The notes beneath the pieces were generated by a model, which was not told the origin of the DNA, ran no database searches, and saw nothing but the letters and a program-made list of their open reading frames with translations. From positions 1-42,882 of the forward strand of contig JAPLWI010000008.1 in assembly GCA_026396675.1 (NCBI GenBank): DNA of 42,882 nucleotides, in the 5' to 3' direction. The stretch is from Candidatus Kaiserbacteria bacterium. Its GTDB lineage: Bacteria; Patescibacteriota; Minisyncoccia; Phycocordibacterales; Phycocordibacteraceae. The translations under genes and the position numbers were made by a program. Numbering within the stretch: position 1 is the first letter of the stretch; every line of letters begins with the position of its first letter. Of this stretch, positions 1 to 9,900 are shown piece by piece.

Positions 1-1
1 G

Positions 2-409
2 AAATTATCAGCTTTTGAGAAAAAATCTCATAATCGGTACGAACTTACCGAAAATTTTCTAAAAGCTAATCTTCATATGGTGGAATTGGCTAACGAGAAA
101 ACAAATGAAGAAAATCTTCATTTGTTTAAAAAAGTCGGTTCGAACTTTTTAATTAAAGATCGAACCGTACTTTTTGAGCCACGCGGAGCGTGGAAAACCC
201 TTTTGGATTCTGAATTCGGCGGGGGAAATTCATTAGTGTCGGCGCTTCGCGCCGACCCCATTTTGCATTCGGAAACCCTTTTCGAAAAATTGCGGAAGCG
301 GAGAGATTCGAACTCTCGAGACCCTTTCGGACCTGCCGCCTTTCCAAGGCGGTGGAATAAACCACTATCCGACGCTTCCGTATCTCGAGTTATACCAGAA
401 AAATGTTAA
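2..409 (+). CDS. C-terminal fragment of a large serine recombinase (5' end outside window), reading antisense through tRNA-Ser
   Basis: The frame is open from base 2 (KLSAFEKKSHNRYELTENFLKANLHMVELANEK...LFKKVGSNFLIKDRTVLFEPRGAWKTLL). This resembles C-termini of CPR serine recombinases (xxGSNxxLKDxxLxFxxxxPxxLL). The tail RDSNSRDPFG... is translation of the antisense of tRNA-Ser. Confidence 0.55.
   Translation, partial: KLSAFEKKSHNRYELTENFLKANLHMVELANEKTNEENLHLFKKVGSNFLIKDRTVLFEPRGAWKTLLDSEFGGGNSLVSALRADPILHSETLFEKLRKRRDSNSRDPFGPAAFPRRWNKPLSDASVSRVIPEKC
293..379 (-). tRNA. tRNA-Ser (anticodon GGA)
   Basis: Minus strand GGAAGCG...CCGCC-TTGGAAA-GGCGG...GAGAG-TTCGAAT-CTCTC-CGCTTCC, with a long variable arm; CCA not encoded. 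Confidence 0.93.
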
Positions 410-1336
410 TTATGCCTGCGAAGCGAGAAGCGCTTTGATACGATCCTGAATCGGTGGATGGGTGGAGAATAAGCGTTCGATCCAGCTTGAAAATCCCGAG
501 GAGCCTCGCGACGAGGGACTGCTCGATTTCTCTCCAAATGGGTCATTAATGAATAGATGTGCTGTTGCGAGGTTCGCACTTTTCATCGGCGCCGTATAAC
601 TACCAAGTTTGCCAAGTGCAGAGGCGAGGCCTTCAGGATATCGCGTAAGCAATGCACCTGAGGCATCGGCGAGAAATTCGCGCCGGCGAGAGACGGCGAG
701 CTCGATAAGCTTCGCGGCAATAGGTGCGAGAATTATTCCTACAATTGCAAGAATCATAAAGATCGCGTTGTCATTTCCCCTATCATTGCTCCGTCCCCCA
801 CCGAAAAATGACATGCGAAGGAAGATATTCGCCACGATGGCGACGAAGCCCGCGAGTACCACTGCGACCGTCATTAAGAGTATGTCGCGATTTTTGATGT
901 GAGAAAGTTCGTGGCCGATCACACCTTCAAGCTCGACGCGGCTCATCATTTGGAGTAATCCGGTCGTTGCACAAACAACAGCATGACTTTCATCGCGACC
1001 GGTCGCGAATGCGTTCGGTGCCAGGTCATCTATCACATACAGTTTCGGTTTCGGTAATCCAGCCGTGATGGCGAGATTTTCGGTCACGGTATAGAAATCA
1101 AAGAATTCCTCGCGCGATGCCGGTCGTGCGTGATTCAACGAGAGCACGAGTTTATCTGACGACCAATATGCGTAGAAATTCGTTCCGACGGCAATAATAA
1201 CCGCGATAATAAGAATCATCGGATCGCCGTAATACCACGAAATCGCATACCCAACCGCAATAACAACGACCAAAAAACCAAACACTAGCGCCCATGTTCG
1301 GCGAATGTTGCTTGCTTGTTGCGCGTACAGATTCAT
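410..1336 (-). CDS. htpX: M48 family metalloprotease HtpX
   Basis: Membrane protein with HELSHIKNRD zinc-protease motif. Likely start MNLYAQQASN, internal to the ORF-track start. Confidence 0.92.
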   Translation of the reverse strand: MNLYAQQASNIRRTWALVFGFLVVVIAVGYAISWYYGDPMILIIAVIIAVGTNFYAYWSSDKLVLSLNHARPASREEFFDFYTVTENLAITAGLPKPKLYVIDDLAPNAFATGRDESHAVVCATTGLLQMMSRVELEGVIGHELSHIKNRDILLMTVAVVLAGFVAIVANIFLRMSFFGGGRSNDRGNDNAIFMILAIVGIILAPIAAKLIELAVSRRREFLADASGALLTRYPEGLASALGKLGSYTAPMKSANLATAHLFINDPFGEKSSSPSSRGSSGFSSWIERLFSTHPPIQDRIKALLASQA

Positions 1337-1337
1337 C

Positions 1338-1901
1338 CTAAAACTGCACCTTGACCGGTTCTGCCGCCGCCGCGTCCGATGCGGTGAGCTCAAAAAGATC
1401 CATCGGTTTGAAACCGAATAATGAAGCGATGAGCGTGCTCGGGAATGACTGCTCCGCCGTGTTGAGCGCCATCACAGTAGTGTTGTAGAAACGTCGAGAT
1501 GCCTGAATCTTGTCTTCGGTATCGCCGAGCTCTTGCTGTAGTTGCAAGAAATTCTGATTCGCTTTCAAGTCCGGATACGCCTCTGAAACAGCGAACAAAG
1601 TTTTCAAGGCACCAGAAAGTTGATTCTCTGCTTTTACCTTTTCTGTTGTGCCAGTCGCCCCCATCGCGGCAGCGCGCGCTTTTGTTACATTTTCAAATGC
1701 GCTTGATTCGTGTGTAGCATAGCCCTTTACCGTTTCAACGAGATTAGGGATAAGGTCGTATCGACGTTTTAACTGCACTTGAATATCGGCCCACGCCTCT
1801 TTCGCGCGATTCACGAGTGTAATTAGGCGGTTATAAGCAAAAATAACCCAAAGAATAATAATCGCGAAAACGATAAGAATGACAATTGTGGTAGTAGACA
1901 T
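1338..1901 (-). CDS. lemA: LemA family protein
   Basis: N-terminal TM then YNRLITLVNRAKEAWADIQVQLKRRYDLIPNLVETVKGYATHE; adjacent to htpX as is common. Confidence 0.93.
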   Translation of the reverse strand: MSTTTIVILIVFAIIILWVIFAYNRLITLVNRAKEAWADIQVQLKRRYDLIPNLVETVKGYATHESSAFENVTKARAAAMGATGTTEKVKAENQLSGALKTLFAVSEAYPDLKANQNFLQLQQELGDTEDKIQASRRFYNTTVMALNTAEQSFPSTLIASLFGFKPMDLFELTASDAAAAEPVKVQF

Positions 1902-1942
1902 GTCGAAATTATAAGATACTCGCCAGTACGACGCAACGTCGA

Positions 1943-3079
1943 TTAACGTACGGCGCGTGCAACTGCTTTGACCACGCGCGAATCAAGGAGGTCGGGAATG
2001 ATCTTGGCGGCGGTCGGTCGAATGACGAGCGCTGCGAGTCCGCGAGCGGCGCGGAGCTTGGTTTCTGTAGTAATTTTTTTCACGCCTTTATCAAGAGCGC
2101 CACGGAAAATGCCCGGGAATACGAGTGCGTTGTTGATCTGATTTGGATAATCGGAACGGCCAGTCGCGATGACTGCTGCCCCTCCCTTCTTAGCTTCTTC
2201 TGGCAAAATTTCTGGGTCTGGATTGGCCATCGCGAAGACGATTCTGCGCGGTGCCATAGTTGCTACCTGCTCCGATTTTAAGAGCCCTTTCCCCGAAACG
2301 CCGATGAACACATCCGCGCCATGCATCGCTTCAGCAATACCACCTTTCACTTTCCGCGGATTTGTAAGTGCAGCAAGTTCTTTCTTATGTCCGTTCAAAC
2401 CAGCACGACCTGCGTAGATTATTCCTGTGCGGTCGAGAAGAATGATGTCCGAGATGCCAGCTGCCTTGAGCAATTTCGCGACCGCCGTGCCGGCAGCGCC
2501 CGCACCGCTAATAACCACTTTTAATTTGTTGAAATTTTTCTTTACAACCTTCGTTGCGTTCAGAAGCCCCGCGAGCACAACGATCGCCGTACCGTGCTGG
2601 TCATCGTGCATTACCGGAATATCTAGTTCTTCAACAAGTCGTCTTTCAATATCGAAACAGCGTGGCGCCGCGATGTCTTCAAGATTGATACCGCCGAAGT
2701 TTGGCGCAATGGCTTTTACTATTTTTATGATTTCTTCTGAATCCTGTGTATTAAGGACAATCGGCCACGCATCAACATTTCCTTTTTCTTTAAAAATAAG
2801 CGCCTTCCCTTCCATCACCGGCAACGCCCCGTATGGGCCGATGTTGCCGAGACCGAGTACCGCCGACCCGTCAGAAACAACTGCGACGCTGTTCTTTTTC
2901 ACGGACATCAATCGCGCATCCTCCGGATGCGCGGTGAGGTGCCGTGACGCCGTGGCAACGCCCGGCGTATACCACAGTGAAAAATCCTTTTTATCTCTCA
3001 ACTTCACGCGCGCTTTCGTTTCTACTCGCGCGCCCTGTTCCCTATAAGCCGCCAGTATTTTTTTTGATTTCGCATCCAT
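1943..3079 (-). CDS. NAD(P)-dependent malic enzyme
   Basis: FSLWYTPGVA, HDDQHGTAIVVLAGLLNA, VISGAGAAGTAVAKLL motifs. Confidence 0.93.
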   Translation of the reverse strand: MDAKSKKILAAYREQGARVETKARVKLRDKKDFSLWYTPGVATASRHLTAHPEDARLMSVKKNSVAVVSDGSAVLGLGNIGPYGALPVMEGKALIFKEKGNVDAWPIVLNTQDSEEIIKIVKAIAPNFGGINLEDIAAPRCFDIERRLVEELDIPVMHDDQHGTAIVVLAGLLNATKVVKKNFNKLKVVISGAGAAGTAVAKLLKAAGISDIILLDRTGIIYAGRAGLNGHKKELAALTNPRKVKGGIAEAMHGADVFIGVSGKGLLKSEQVATMAPRRIVFAMANPDPEILPEEAKKGGAAVIATGRSDYPNQINNALVFPGIFRGALDKGVKKITTETKLRAARGLAALVIRPTAAKIIPDLLDSRVVKAVARAVR

Positions 3080-3148
3080 AAGGATGCAAGTATACTACAG
3101 AAACATCTTGAATGTTCTTTCTTTGATTTATGGTATGGTGCCTGCATA

Positions 3149-3988
3149 ATGCCGAAAAAGATTTTCTTTTTATTTGTGTACGGATTCGCGGTTTTTGGTG
3201 TGCTCCTGACCGGAGTATTTTTCGCCGTGAAATTCGACTGGACGAACGAGTCCGGCATCGCTGACACCGGGCGAAGCATGCTTTCTTCAAATCAAACCGC
3301 AAGCAGTTCTACATCCTCTCCACAAGGTTCGACCTCGTTGGGAACACCAGCATGGGCGAAGACGGATGAGTGGAGCACGCTGAAAGCGGCCATCGTGAAA
3401 GATCGTGAGGCGATTTATAAAGCAAGCACCGTGGCTGGTATTCCTTCGCGCCTGTTAGTGGCAAGCTTAATGGTCGAGCAATTGCGACTTTTTTCTGACA
3501 ATCGCGAGCTTTTTAAGACCGTTTTCGCTCCACTCCAGATTCTCGGCATCCAGAGTCAATATTCGTGGGGCGTGATGGGCATGAAGCAGGAAACGGCGAT
3601 CGCCATAGAAAATAATCTGAAAGATGCGAGTTCGCCATTTTATCTCGGGACATTGTACGAACACCTGCTTGATTTCACCACTGACAATCCAGACCAAGAA
3701 CGATTTGCGCGTCTTACTGACCAGCATAATCGCTCCTATTCATATCTTTATGGCGCACTCTATTTAAAAGAGTTGATGACGCAGTGGCAAAAGGCCGGAT
3801 TTGATATTTCAAATAAGCCGGACATCGTGAGTACTCTTTTTAACATCGGTTTTGAACATTCGCGCCCAAACGCCGCGCCGCAGGTCGGCGGCGCGGCGAT
3901 ACCGATTGATGGCATTACCTATAGCTTCGGCGGTCTCGCTGCCGAGTTCTATCATTCAAACGAGCTTGTCGATTACTTCCCGAACTGA
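3149..3988 (+). CDS. Hypothetical membrane-anchored protein with Ser/Thr-rich linker
   Basis: N-terminal TM segment, low-complexity linker, helical domain; 279 aa. Confidence 0.7.
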   Translation: MPKKIFFLFVYGFAVFGVLLTGVFFAVKFDWTNESGIADTGRSMLSSNQTASSSTSSPQGSTSLGTPAWAKTDEWSTLKAAIVKDREAIYKASTVAGIPSRLLVASLMVEQLRLFSDNRELFKTVFAPLQILGIQSQYSWGVMGMKQETAIAIENNLKDASSPFYLGTLYEHLLDFTTDNPDQERFARLTDQHNRSYSYLYGALYLKELMTQWQKAGFDISNKPDIVSTLFNIGFEHSRPNAAPQVGGAAIPIDGITYSFGGLAAEFYHSNELVDYFPN

Positions 3989-4006
3989 TTGCTCTATACT
4001 GAGCGC

Positions 4007-6178
4007 ATGAATCCTGATGACTCGATAGAGAAGCACTTCACTCGCCTCAAACCGGAGCAGAAGCGGGCGTTGCATAAATTGAAGATACGGACAATCCGCG
4101 ATTTGCTTTACCATTTTCCAGCCAGATACGAGAGTGCGGGCGCGACCGGAACGATTGCTGGTATTGCGGCTGGCGCAGAAGTAACGCTTTACGGTACCGT
4201 GCGAAAGCCCGATATTCGGAAGACATGGAAGAGCCGCCGACCGATTGCCGAGGCATGGTTGGAAGACGCGTCTGGAAAAATAAAAATGATGTGGTTCAGC
4301 CAGCCATACATCGCGAAGACGCTTCATGACGGAATGGTGGTGAAAGTGAGCGGGCGCGTAGCTGGCGAAGGATCTAAGATGTATCTCGCGAATCCGATCA
4401 TTGATCGAACTCCCATTGATCCTGACGCTGTCCATGATTCTCTCTTTGCACGAGGTTCAACCTCGTGTATTTCGGACGCAGAGATGTATTCGGTTTACCC
4501 TGAGAGCCAAGGCGTTTCGTCACTTTGGTTCTTGCATGCGGTCAGAAAAATATTCGAAACGAAGGCACATGAACATATTGAGGATCCGATTCCTACAAAA
4601 ATTCTCGCGCGCTATAACTTGCCAACACTTGCTTCAGCGCTTGTTTTCATACACTCACCGCGGCGGCTGTCCGACGCCGCCGCGGCGCGGAAACGATTCG
4701 CATTTGAAGAAATTTTTTCGCTTCAAGTGGTGATGCAACAGCGCCGCCACGCGCTACGTGCCGAAAAGGCATTGCCAGTTGCAGTTAACCGGCAAGCGCT
4801 TGCGGACTTTGTCGCTTCATTTCCCTTCCCTCCGACCGCCGCGCAAACACACGCGATTGAGACAATTGTTAATGATTTCGATAAAACACACCCGATGATG
4901 CGCCTTCTTGAAGGCGATGTTGGAAGCGGCAAGACCGCCGTTGCGGCAGCAACGGCGTATCTTGTGGCGACCTCACTTCCCTCGGGAAGAATCGCCGGTA
5001 CACTCCAAGTCGCGTATCTCTGCCCCACTGAAGTGCTCGCGAAACAGCATTTCTCAACATTCGTTTCATATTTCCGCGATCATCCAATCCCGATTGGCCT
5101 TATCACAGGAAGCGAGTGCAGAAAATTCCCTTCCAAAATCCGTTACGAAGAATCCGCAAAACTTTCTAAACCTGCATTTAAAAAAATGGTGGCGAATGGC
5201 GAGATACCGATCGTCATCGGCACGCATGCTCTTGTTGAAAAATCACTTTCGTTCAAATATCTTGCATACGCTATTATTGATGAGCAACATCGTTTCGGTA
5301 CGATGCACCGTCAAAAAATAGTGACGAAAAGTGATGTGGCTCCACACCTGCTTTCGATGACTGCAACACCAATTCCGCGCACGCTCGCGCTTACGCTCTA
5401 TGGAGATCTTGATCTAACGCTACTTGATGAAATGCCTGCTGGCAGGAAATCGGTCATAACCGAAGTGCTAACACCGAAAGAGCGTGAGAAGGCGTACCAA
5501 CAGGTGCATTCTGAACTTGCGAAGAACCACCAAGCGTATGTCATTTGCCCTAGAATAGACGAGCCAGACCCTGCGAAAGAACTCGCTCTTATAGCAAAGT
5601 CGGTCAAAGCGGAAGCGGCGCGACTGAAAAAAGAAGTTTTTCATGAAGCAGAAATAGGCATATTGCACAGCAAAATGACGCCAGCAGAAAAAGAAACGGC
5701 GATGAAAAAATTTGAAAATGGCAACACAAATATTCTCGTCGCAACTTCAGTGATTGAAGTGGGTGTTAACGTGCCAAACGCGACAGTCATTTTGATTGAA
5801 GGAGCCGAAAGATTCGGGCTCACGCAGCTGCATCAGCTGCGCGGCCGTGTTATTCGTTCAACGCATCAGTCATATTGTTTTGCTCTTCCTGAATCATCGG
5901 GCGAAACGACGCGCGAGCGAATGAAAGCATTTACGAATGCAAAAAATGGTTTTGAACTTGCTGAATATGACCTTACGCTTCGCGGTGCAGGCGAGCTCGC
6001 TGGCGGGAAACAATGGGGCGTTTCGGATATCGCCATGGAAGCATTAAAAAATATAAAACTTGTGGAGGCCGCGCGCACTGAGGCAGCGGCTCTTGTCGCC
6101 TATGATCCAGATCTAAAAAATCATCCTGCGCTCGCGGCGCGCGCTTTCACTGCCGACAAAGAAATGCATTTAGAGTAG
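4007..6178 (+). CDS. recG: ATP-dependent DNA helicase RecG
   Basis: LLEGDVGSGKTAVA, IIDEQHRFG, MTATPIPRTLALTLYGDLD, GRVIRSTHQSYC; likely start MNPDDSIEKHF. Confidence 0.95.
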   Translation: MNPDDSIEKHFTRLKPEQKRALHKLKIRTIRDLLYHFPARYESAGATGTIAGIAAGAEVTLYGTVRKPDIRKTWKSRRPIAEAWLEDASGKIKMMWFSQPYIAKTLHDGMVVKVSGRVAGEGSKMYLANPIIDRTPIDPDAVHDSLFARGSTSCISDAEMYSVYPESQGVSSLWFLHAVRKIFETKAHEHIEDPIPTKILARYNLPTLASALVFIHSPRRLSDAAAARKRFAFEEIFSLQVVMQQRRHALRAEKALPVAVNRQALADFVASFPFPPTAAQTHAIETIVNDFDKTHPMMRLLEGDVGSGKTAVAAATAYLVATSLPSGRIAGTLQVAYLCPTEVLAKQHFSTFVSYFRDHPIPIGLITGSECRKFPSKIRYEESAKLSKPAFKKMVANGEIPIVIGTHALVEKSLSFKYLAYAIIDEQHRFGTMHRQKIVTKSDVAPHLLSMTATPIPRTLALTLYGDLDLTLLDEMPAGRKSVITEVLTPKEREKAYQQVHSELAKNHQAYVICPRIDEPDPAKELALIAKSVKAEAARLKKEVFHEAEIGILHSKMTPAEKETAMKKFENGNTNILVATSVIEVGVNVPNATVILIEGAERFGLTQLHQLRGRVIRSTHQSYCFALPESSGETTRERMKAFTNAKNGFELAEYDLTLRGAGELAGGKQWGVSDIAMEALKNIKLVEAARTEAAALVAYDPDLKNHPALAARAFTADKEMHLE

Positions 6179-6365
6179 GTGCACATTTTTTGATGAAGAT
6201 GTTATGATGTCTTCGGAGGGTAGGCGTTCATTTGTTTATCATAAAAAGGGGGTGAGTAAAAAGAGAAGGAAAAGCCAAGGGACTAAGAAAAAGGGAAATC
6301 CAAGAAATTCGGCACAATCATCCTGGAAAGCATTGCTGCTGTACGAGTATAGACCCTCCACGAGA

Positions 6366-6400
6366 AGCCACGCATTGCGCGCGGCTTCTTTTGTTTTTAT
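6366..6400 (+). terminator. Candidate rho-independent terminator
   Basis: agaagccacgc-attg-cgcgcggcttct followed by tttgttttt. Confidence 0.5.
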
Positions 6401-6401
6401 G

Positions 6402-6475
6402 TCCGCCCCCTTGGACTCGAACCAAGGACCCTCGAGGTATAAGCTCGATGCTCTAACCAACTGAGCTAGGGGCGG
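6402..6475 (-). tRNA. tRNA-Ile (anticodon UAU)
   Basis: Minus strand CCGCCCC TA GCTC...GAGC A TCGAG-CTTATAC-CTCGA...CTTGG-TTCGAGT-CCAAG-GGGGCGG-A; anticodon loop CUUAUAC. Confidence 0.9.
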
Positions 6476-6482
6476 TCTTTTT

Positions 6483-8423
6483 TTATACTACAACACTTTC
6501 ACTTTCTTCGCGTTTTTTCGGCGTTATACCGTTTGCGATGAGGATTTTCTCGAATTCAGCACGTTCAATGGTTTCTTTTTCAATCAGTTCTTTCGCGATA
6601 GCATCAAGTGCTTCGCGCCGTTCATTTATGACTATTGTCGCGCGCGCCTTCGCTTCTTCAATAATGCGCGTAACTTCAGCATCTATTTTTGCTGCGACTT
6701 GTTCTGAATACGGTTCGTTTCCGAGTTGCCGTTCTCCGAATGCAATTGGTCCTAATTTTTCGCTCATTCCATAACGAACGACCATGTCACGCGCAATCGC
6801 CGTAATGACAGAGAGATCGTTAGATGGTCCTGTTGAAACATCGCCGAAAAGCATCTCTTCGGCAACATAACCACCTAAGGTCGCCGCGATATCGTCTAAA
6901 AATTGCTTTCGCGATTGCATCTTTTTATCTTCAAACGGAAGTTTCAGCGTGTAACCAGCCGCGCGGCCACGGCTGATGATGGAAATCTTGTGCACTGGAT
7001 CGGCATTCTCAAGCACTGAAGAAACGAGTGCGTGACCGGCTTCATGATACGCTGTGAGTTCTTTTTCTTTTTTTGAGAGTAAATGGCTCTTGCGTTCCGG
7101 ACCAAGCATCACTTTCTCTATTGAGCGAATGAGATCATATTGCGTCAACTCTTTCCGATTTTCGCGCGCGGCGAGAATTGCTCCTTCATTCATAAGTGAA
7201 TATAATTCCGCGCCTGAAAATCCCGGAGTGCGCTCGGCGATAACTGCTAGTTTTACATCCGGTCCTAGCGGCTTTTGTCGCGCGTGGATCTGCAAAATTT
7301 CCTCACGATCGCGTCGATCTGGAAGATCAATGGTCACCCGTCGATCAAAGCGTCCAGGCCGTAGGAGCGCCAAATCCAGTACATCGGGTCGATTTGTTGC
7401 CGCCATTACCACAACCTTTTCGGTTGGCTCAAAACCGTCCATCTCAACGAGAATCTGATTGAGTGTTTGTTCGCGTTCATCATTGCCGCCGCCAACACCA
7501 GTGCCGCGAATGCGCCCGACAGCATCGAGCTCATCAACGAAAATAATGGCTGGTGCGGCTTTCTTCGCCATTTGGAATAGGTCGCGCACGCGAGAAGCAC
7601 CGACACCGACAAACATTTCCACGAATTCAGAACCAGAAATGGAAAAGAATGGCACTCCCGCTTCACCGGCAACCGCACGTGCGAGCAATGTCTTCCCTGT
7701 TCCTGGAGCACCCATTAGGATAATTCCCTTCGGAATTCGCGCACCGATATCAAGAAATTTTTTCGGGCTCTTGAGAAAATCCACAATTTCCAATAGTTCG
7801 TCTTTCGCTTCGCGAGCACCAGCGACATCCTTGAAAGTGACGCGCTGTGAAGAATCGGCAGGGTCAATAATGCGTGCCTTGGATTGTCCGAAAGTGAAGG
7901 CCTGCATACCGGCACCTCGCACTTGTCGCGAGAGAAACCAAAAGATAAATCCAATAAAAAGAAGTGGAATAATAATCGGAGCGAGTGTTGCAAACCAAAA
8001 TTGGAATCCTGACTGTCCTTGAATTGTAATCGCAACTTTCGCAAGTTCAGCTGGCGTAACGCCATATGTTGCGAGCGTCTCCGGAAGCCCAGATGAAGGA
8101 TCCTTACGCGAGATCTTTGTGGATTGATCTGCATATACGAGATTGAGCGAATCGCCGTTGACCGTAATCGCACTTATCTTCCCCGCCGCAACATCGGCCG
8201 CAACAGCTGAAAGTGGAGTATCGTTCGTCGGCTGGAAGAAACTTGCAATGAGAGAGTACGCACTCATCAAGAAAAGAAATACAAGAATTGTAGTGATGAG
8301 ATTTCCGAAAAACGATGGGCCGCCAAAAAGCGCGCGCCAGCCGGTGCGTTTCTTTTTTGGCGCGGGCTTCCTCGACTTTCCGGCAGGCATATTCTTAGCT
8401 TTTCTTTGTAATTTCGATGACAT
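6483..8423 (-). CDS. ftsH: ATP-dependent zinc metalloprotease FtsH
   Basis: [26 protein letters not shown] region, HEAGH zinc motif. Confidence 0.97.
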   Translation of the reverse strand: MSSKLQRKAKNMPAGKSRKPAPKKKRTGWRALFGGPSFFGNLITTILVFLFLMSAYSLIASFFQPTNDTPLSAVAADVAAGKISAITVNGDSLNLVYADQSTKISRKDPSSGLPETLATYGVTPAELAKVAITIQGQSGFQFWFATLAPIIIPLLFIGFIFWFLSRQVRGAGMQAFTFGQSKARIIDPADSSQRVTFKDVAGAREAKDELLEIVDFLKSPKKFLDIGARIPKGIILMGAPGTGKTLLARAVAGEAGVPFFSISGSEFVEMFVGVGASRVRDLFQMAKKAAPAIIFVDELDAVGRIRGTGVGGGNDEREQTLNQILVEMDGFEPTEKVVVMAATNRPDVLDLALLRPGRFDRRVTIDLPDRRDREEILQIHARQKPLGPDVKLAVIAERTPGFSGAELYSLMNEGAILAARENRKELTQYDLIRSIEKVMLGPERKSHLLSKKEKELTAYHEAGHALVSSVLENADPVHKISIISRGRAAGYTLKLPFEDKKMQSRKQFLDDIAATLGGYVAEEMLFGDVSTGPSNDLSVITAIARDMVVRYGMSEKLGPIAFGERQLGNEPYSEQVAAKIDAEVTRIIEEAKARATIVINERREALDAIAKELIEKETIERAEFEKILIANGITPKKREESESVVV

Positions 8424-8607
8424 AAAAGATACTGCAGAATAACACTAAAATGCTCATTTGTGGACTTGTCGAGTAAAACATTGGACTCGCTTAAAGCCTA
8501 TCTTGTTCGTTTCTGGGCTTATTATCAAGCTAGTCCTGTTCTCCAAAAAAGCTTGATATAACGCGCCACCGGGACACTTATGGGATCACAGTATGAGTAT
8601 TAAGAAT

Positions 8608-8656
8608 GACAACGTCTCTTGGAGACGTTGTCCTGGGTGGGGGTCTGGGGGAGGGG
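8608..8656. promoter_or_regulatory. Perfect hairpin followed 2 nt later by a G-quadruplex motif
   Basis: GACAACGTCTC-TTG-GAGACGTTGTC (8608-8632), then GGGTGGGGGTCTGGGGGAGGGG (8635-8656). Confidence 0.5.
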
Positions 8657-8774
8657 CCAATTTTATCGGTGTGAAGTGCCAGATCCTGCATCACTGTTAA
8701 AGCTTGATCCACTCGCGATGGCGGGGTAATTTCAGGGCATACAGGGTGTTCCTGGTGGGTGTACCATCGTTGAG

Positions 8775-8800
8775 AGTTACTGCACCTGGTGCAGTAATTT
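8775..8800. repeat. 26-bp palindromic element, copy 1 (upstream of the AAA ATPase gene)
   Basis: AGTTACTGCACCTGGTGCAGTAATTT; 23/26 identical to 12442-12467. Confidence 0.85.
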
Positions 8801-8893
8801 CGCTGATTTCGAGATCGCGCAGTATCGGCATTCTTTTACACAGGCACAAACAAACCATTTCGACAGAGACATCGAAGCTTGCATGTTACAATT

Positions 8894-9895
8894 ATGAGCA
8901 TGAACCAAGATTTAATGGTGAGACTCTTTCGGTCAATTGAAGGGGATTCGGATGATGATCTTGTAAAAGTTGCCAAGAAAATCATCGAGAACGAGAAGGT
9001 CAAAGGACATGCGAAGTTGGCTGGGAGATTGAGAGGGATTTTGGATACAAATGTTGCAAGCCACTTGAGTTTTAAAAAGGAACTCAAAACGCTTTTACCT
9101 ATAGGGACATTTATTCCGACTGACAAGCGGCATAACATTCCTCTTGCTGTCGTTATTGATAACGATAAGCTTCGTCACGAAATGATTCTGCCAAAACCGG
9201 TGGAGGCCACTTTTCAGAGTATCGAAAAAGAATATGTGGCACGCGAAAGACTAGCTCACTTCGGTTTAAAACCACGACAAAAAATCCTTCTTTATGGTGC
9301 TCCTGGTTGCGGGAAAAGCATGGGAGCCGAGAGAATTGCATGGAACATTGGTCTCCCTTTTTTGAAGGTCCGGTTCGAAGCGATCGTTTCTTCATATCTC
9401 GGCGAATCAGCTAGTAATCTGAAAAGTTTATTTGAGTCAATCAAGCACTACCCCTGCGTTTTATTGTTGGATGAGTTTGATTTTATTGCGAAGGCACGTT
9501 CTTCAGGACAGGATGTTGGGGAAATGCATCGGATGGTAAATATTCTACTCAACTTGCTTGAAGACTATGATGCGCCTGGACTTCTCATTGCAACGACTAA
9601 CCTTGAAGGAACCCTCGACAAAGCACTATTCCGGAGATTTGACGACATTATGGAGATTCCTAAACCAGGCGAAGAAGAGATTGCACGCTTGTTAAAAAAT
9701 ACACTGTCTTCGATTAGTACGTCCTCGGAAATTGATTGGTGGGATCTCGCAAAAAAGATGGCGGGATTTTCCGCAGCGCTTGTCGTGAGAGTTGCGAACA
9801 ATGCAGCTCGAACTGCAGTAATCCAAAACAGCAAGGTGATAGGAGAGAACCATTTACTTAAAGCTCTGGAAGAAGTCATCGATTATAGTAAGTGA
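8894..9895 (+). CDS. ietA: AAA family ATPase, IetA-like (partner of S8 protease)
   Basis: Walker A LLYGAPGCGKSMGAERIA, Walker B VLLLDEFDFIA, sensor IATTN, LFRRFDD. Directly coupled to a subtilisin-like protease gene, the IetAS arrangement. Confidence 0.72.
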   Translation: MSMNQDLMVRLFRSIEGDSDDDLVKVAKKIIENEKVKGHAKLAGRLRGILDTNVASHLSFKKELKTLLPIGTFIPTDKRHNIPLAVVIDNDKLRHEMILPKPVEATFQSIEKEYVARERLAHFGLKPRQKILLYGAPGCGKSMGAERIAWNIGLPFLKVRFEAIVSSYLGESASNLKSLFESIKHYPCVLLLDEFDFIAKARSSGQDVGEMHRMVNILLNLLEDYDAPGLLIATTNLEGTLDKALFRRFDDIMEIPKPGEEEIARLLKNTLSSISTSSEIDWWDLAKKMAGFSAALVVRVANNAARTAVIQNSKVIGENHLLKALEEVIDYSK

Positions 9896-9900
9896 GTTCT

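Noticed and set aside
2427-3047. 206-aa plus-strand ORF antisense to malic enzyme
   Set aside because: Shadow ORF of a conserved gene.
6204-6464. 86-aa ORF between recG and tRNA-Ile
   Set aside because: Runs across a terminator-like hairpin and into the tRNA; Lys/Arg-rich start is possible but unsupported.
7459-8022. 187-aa plus-strand ORF and several similar ORFs antisense to ftsH
   Set aside because: Mirror reading frames of a conserved gene; Ser/Arg-rich composition typical of spurious antisense ORFs.
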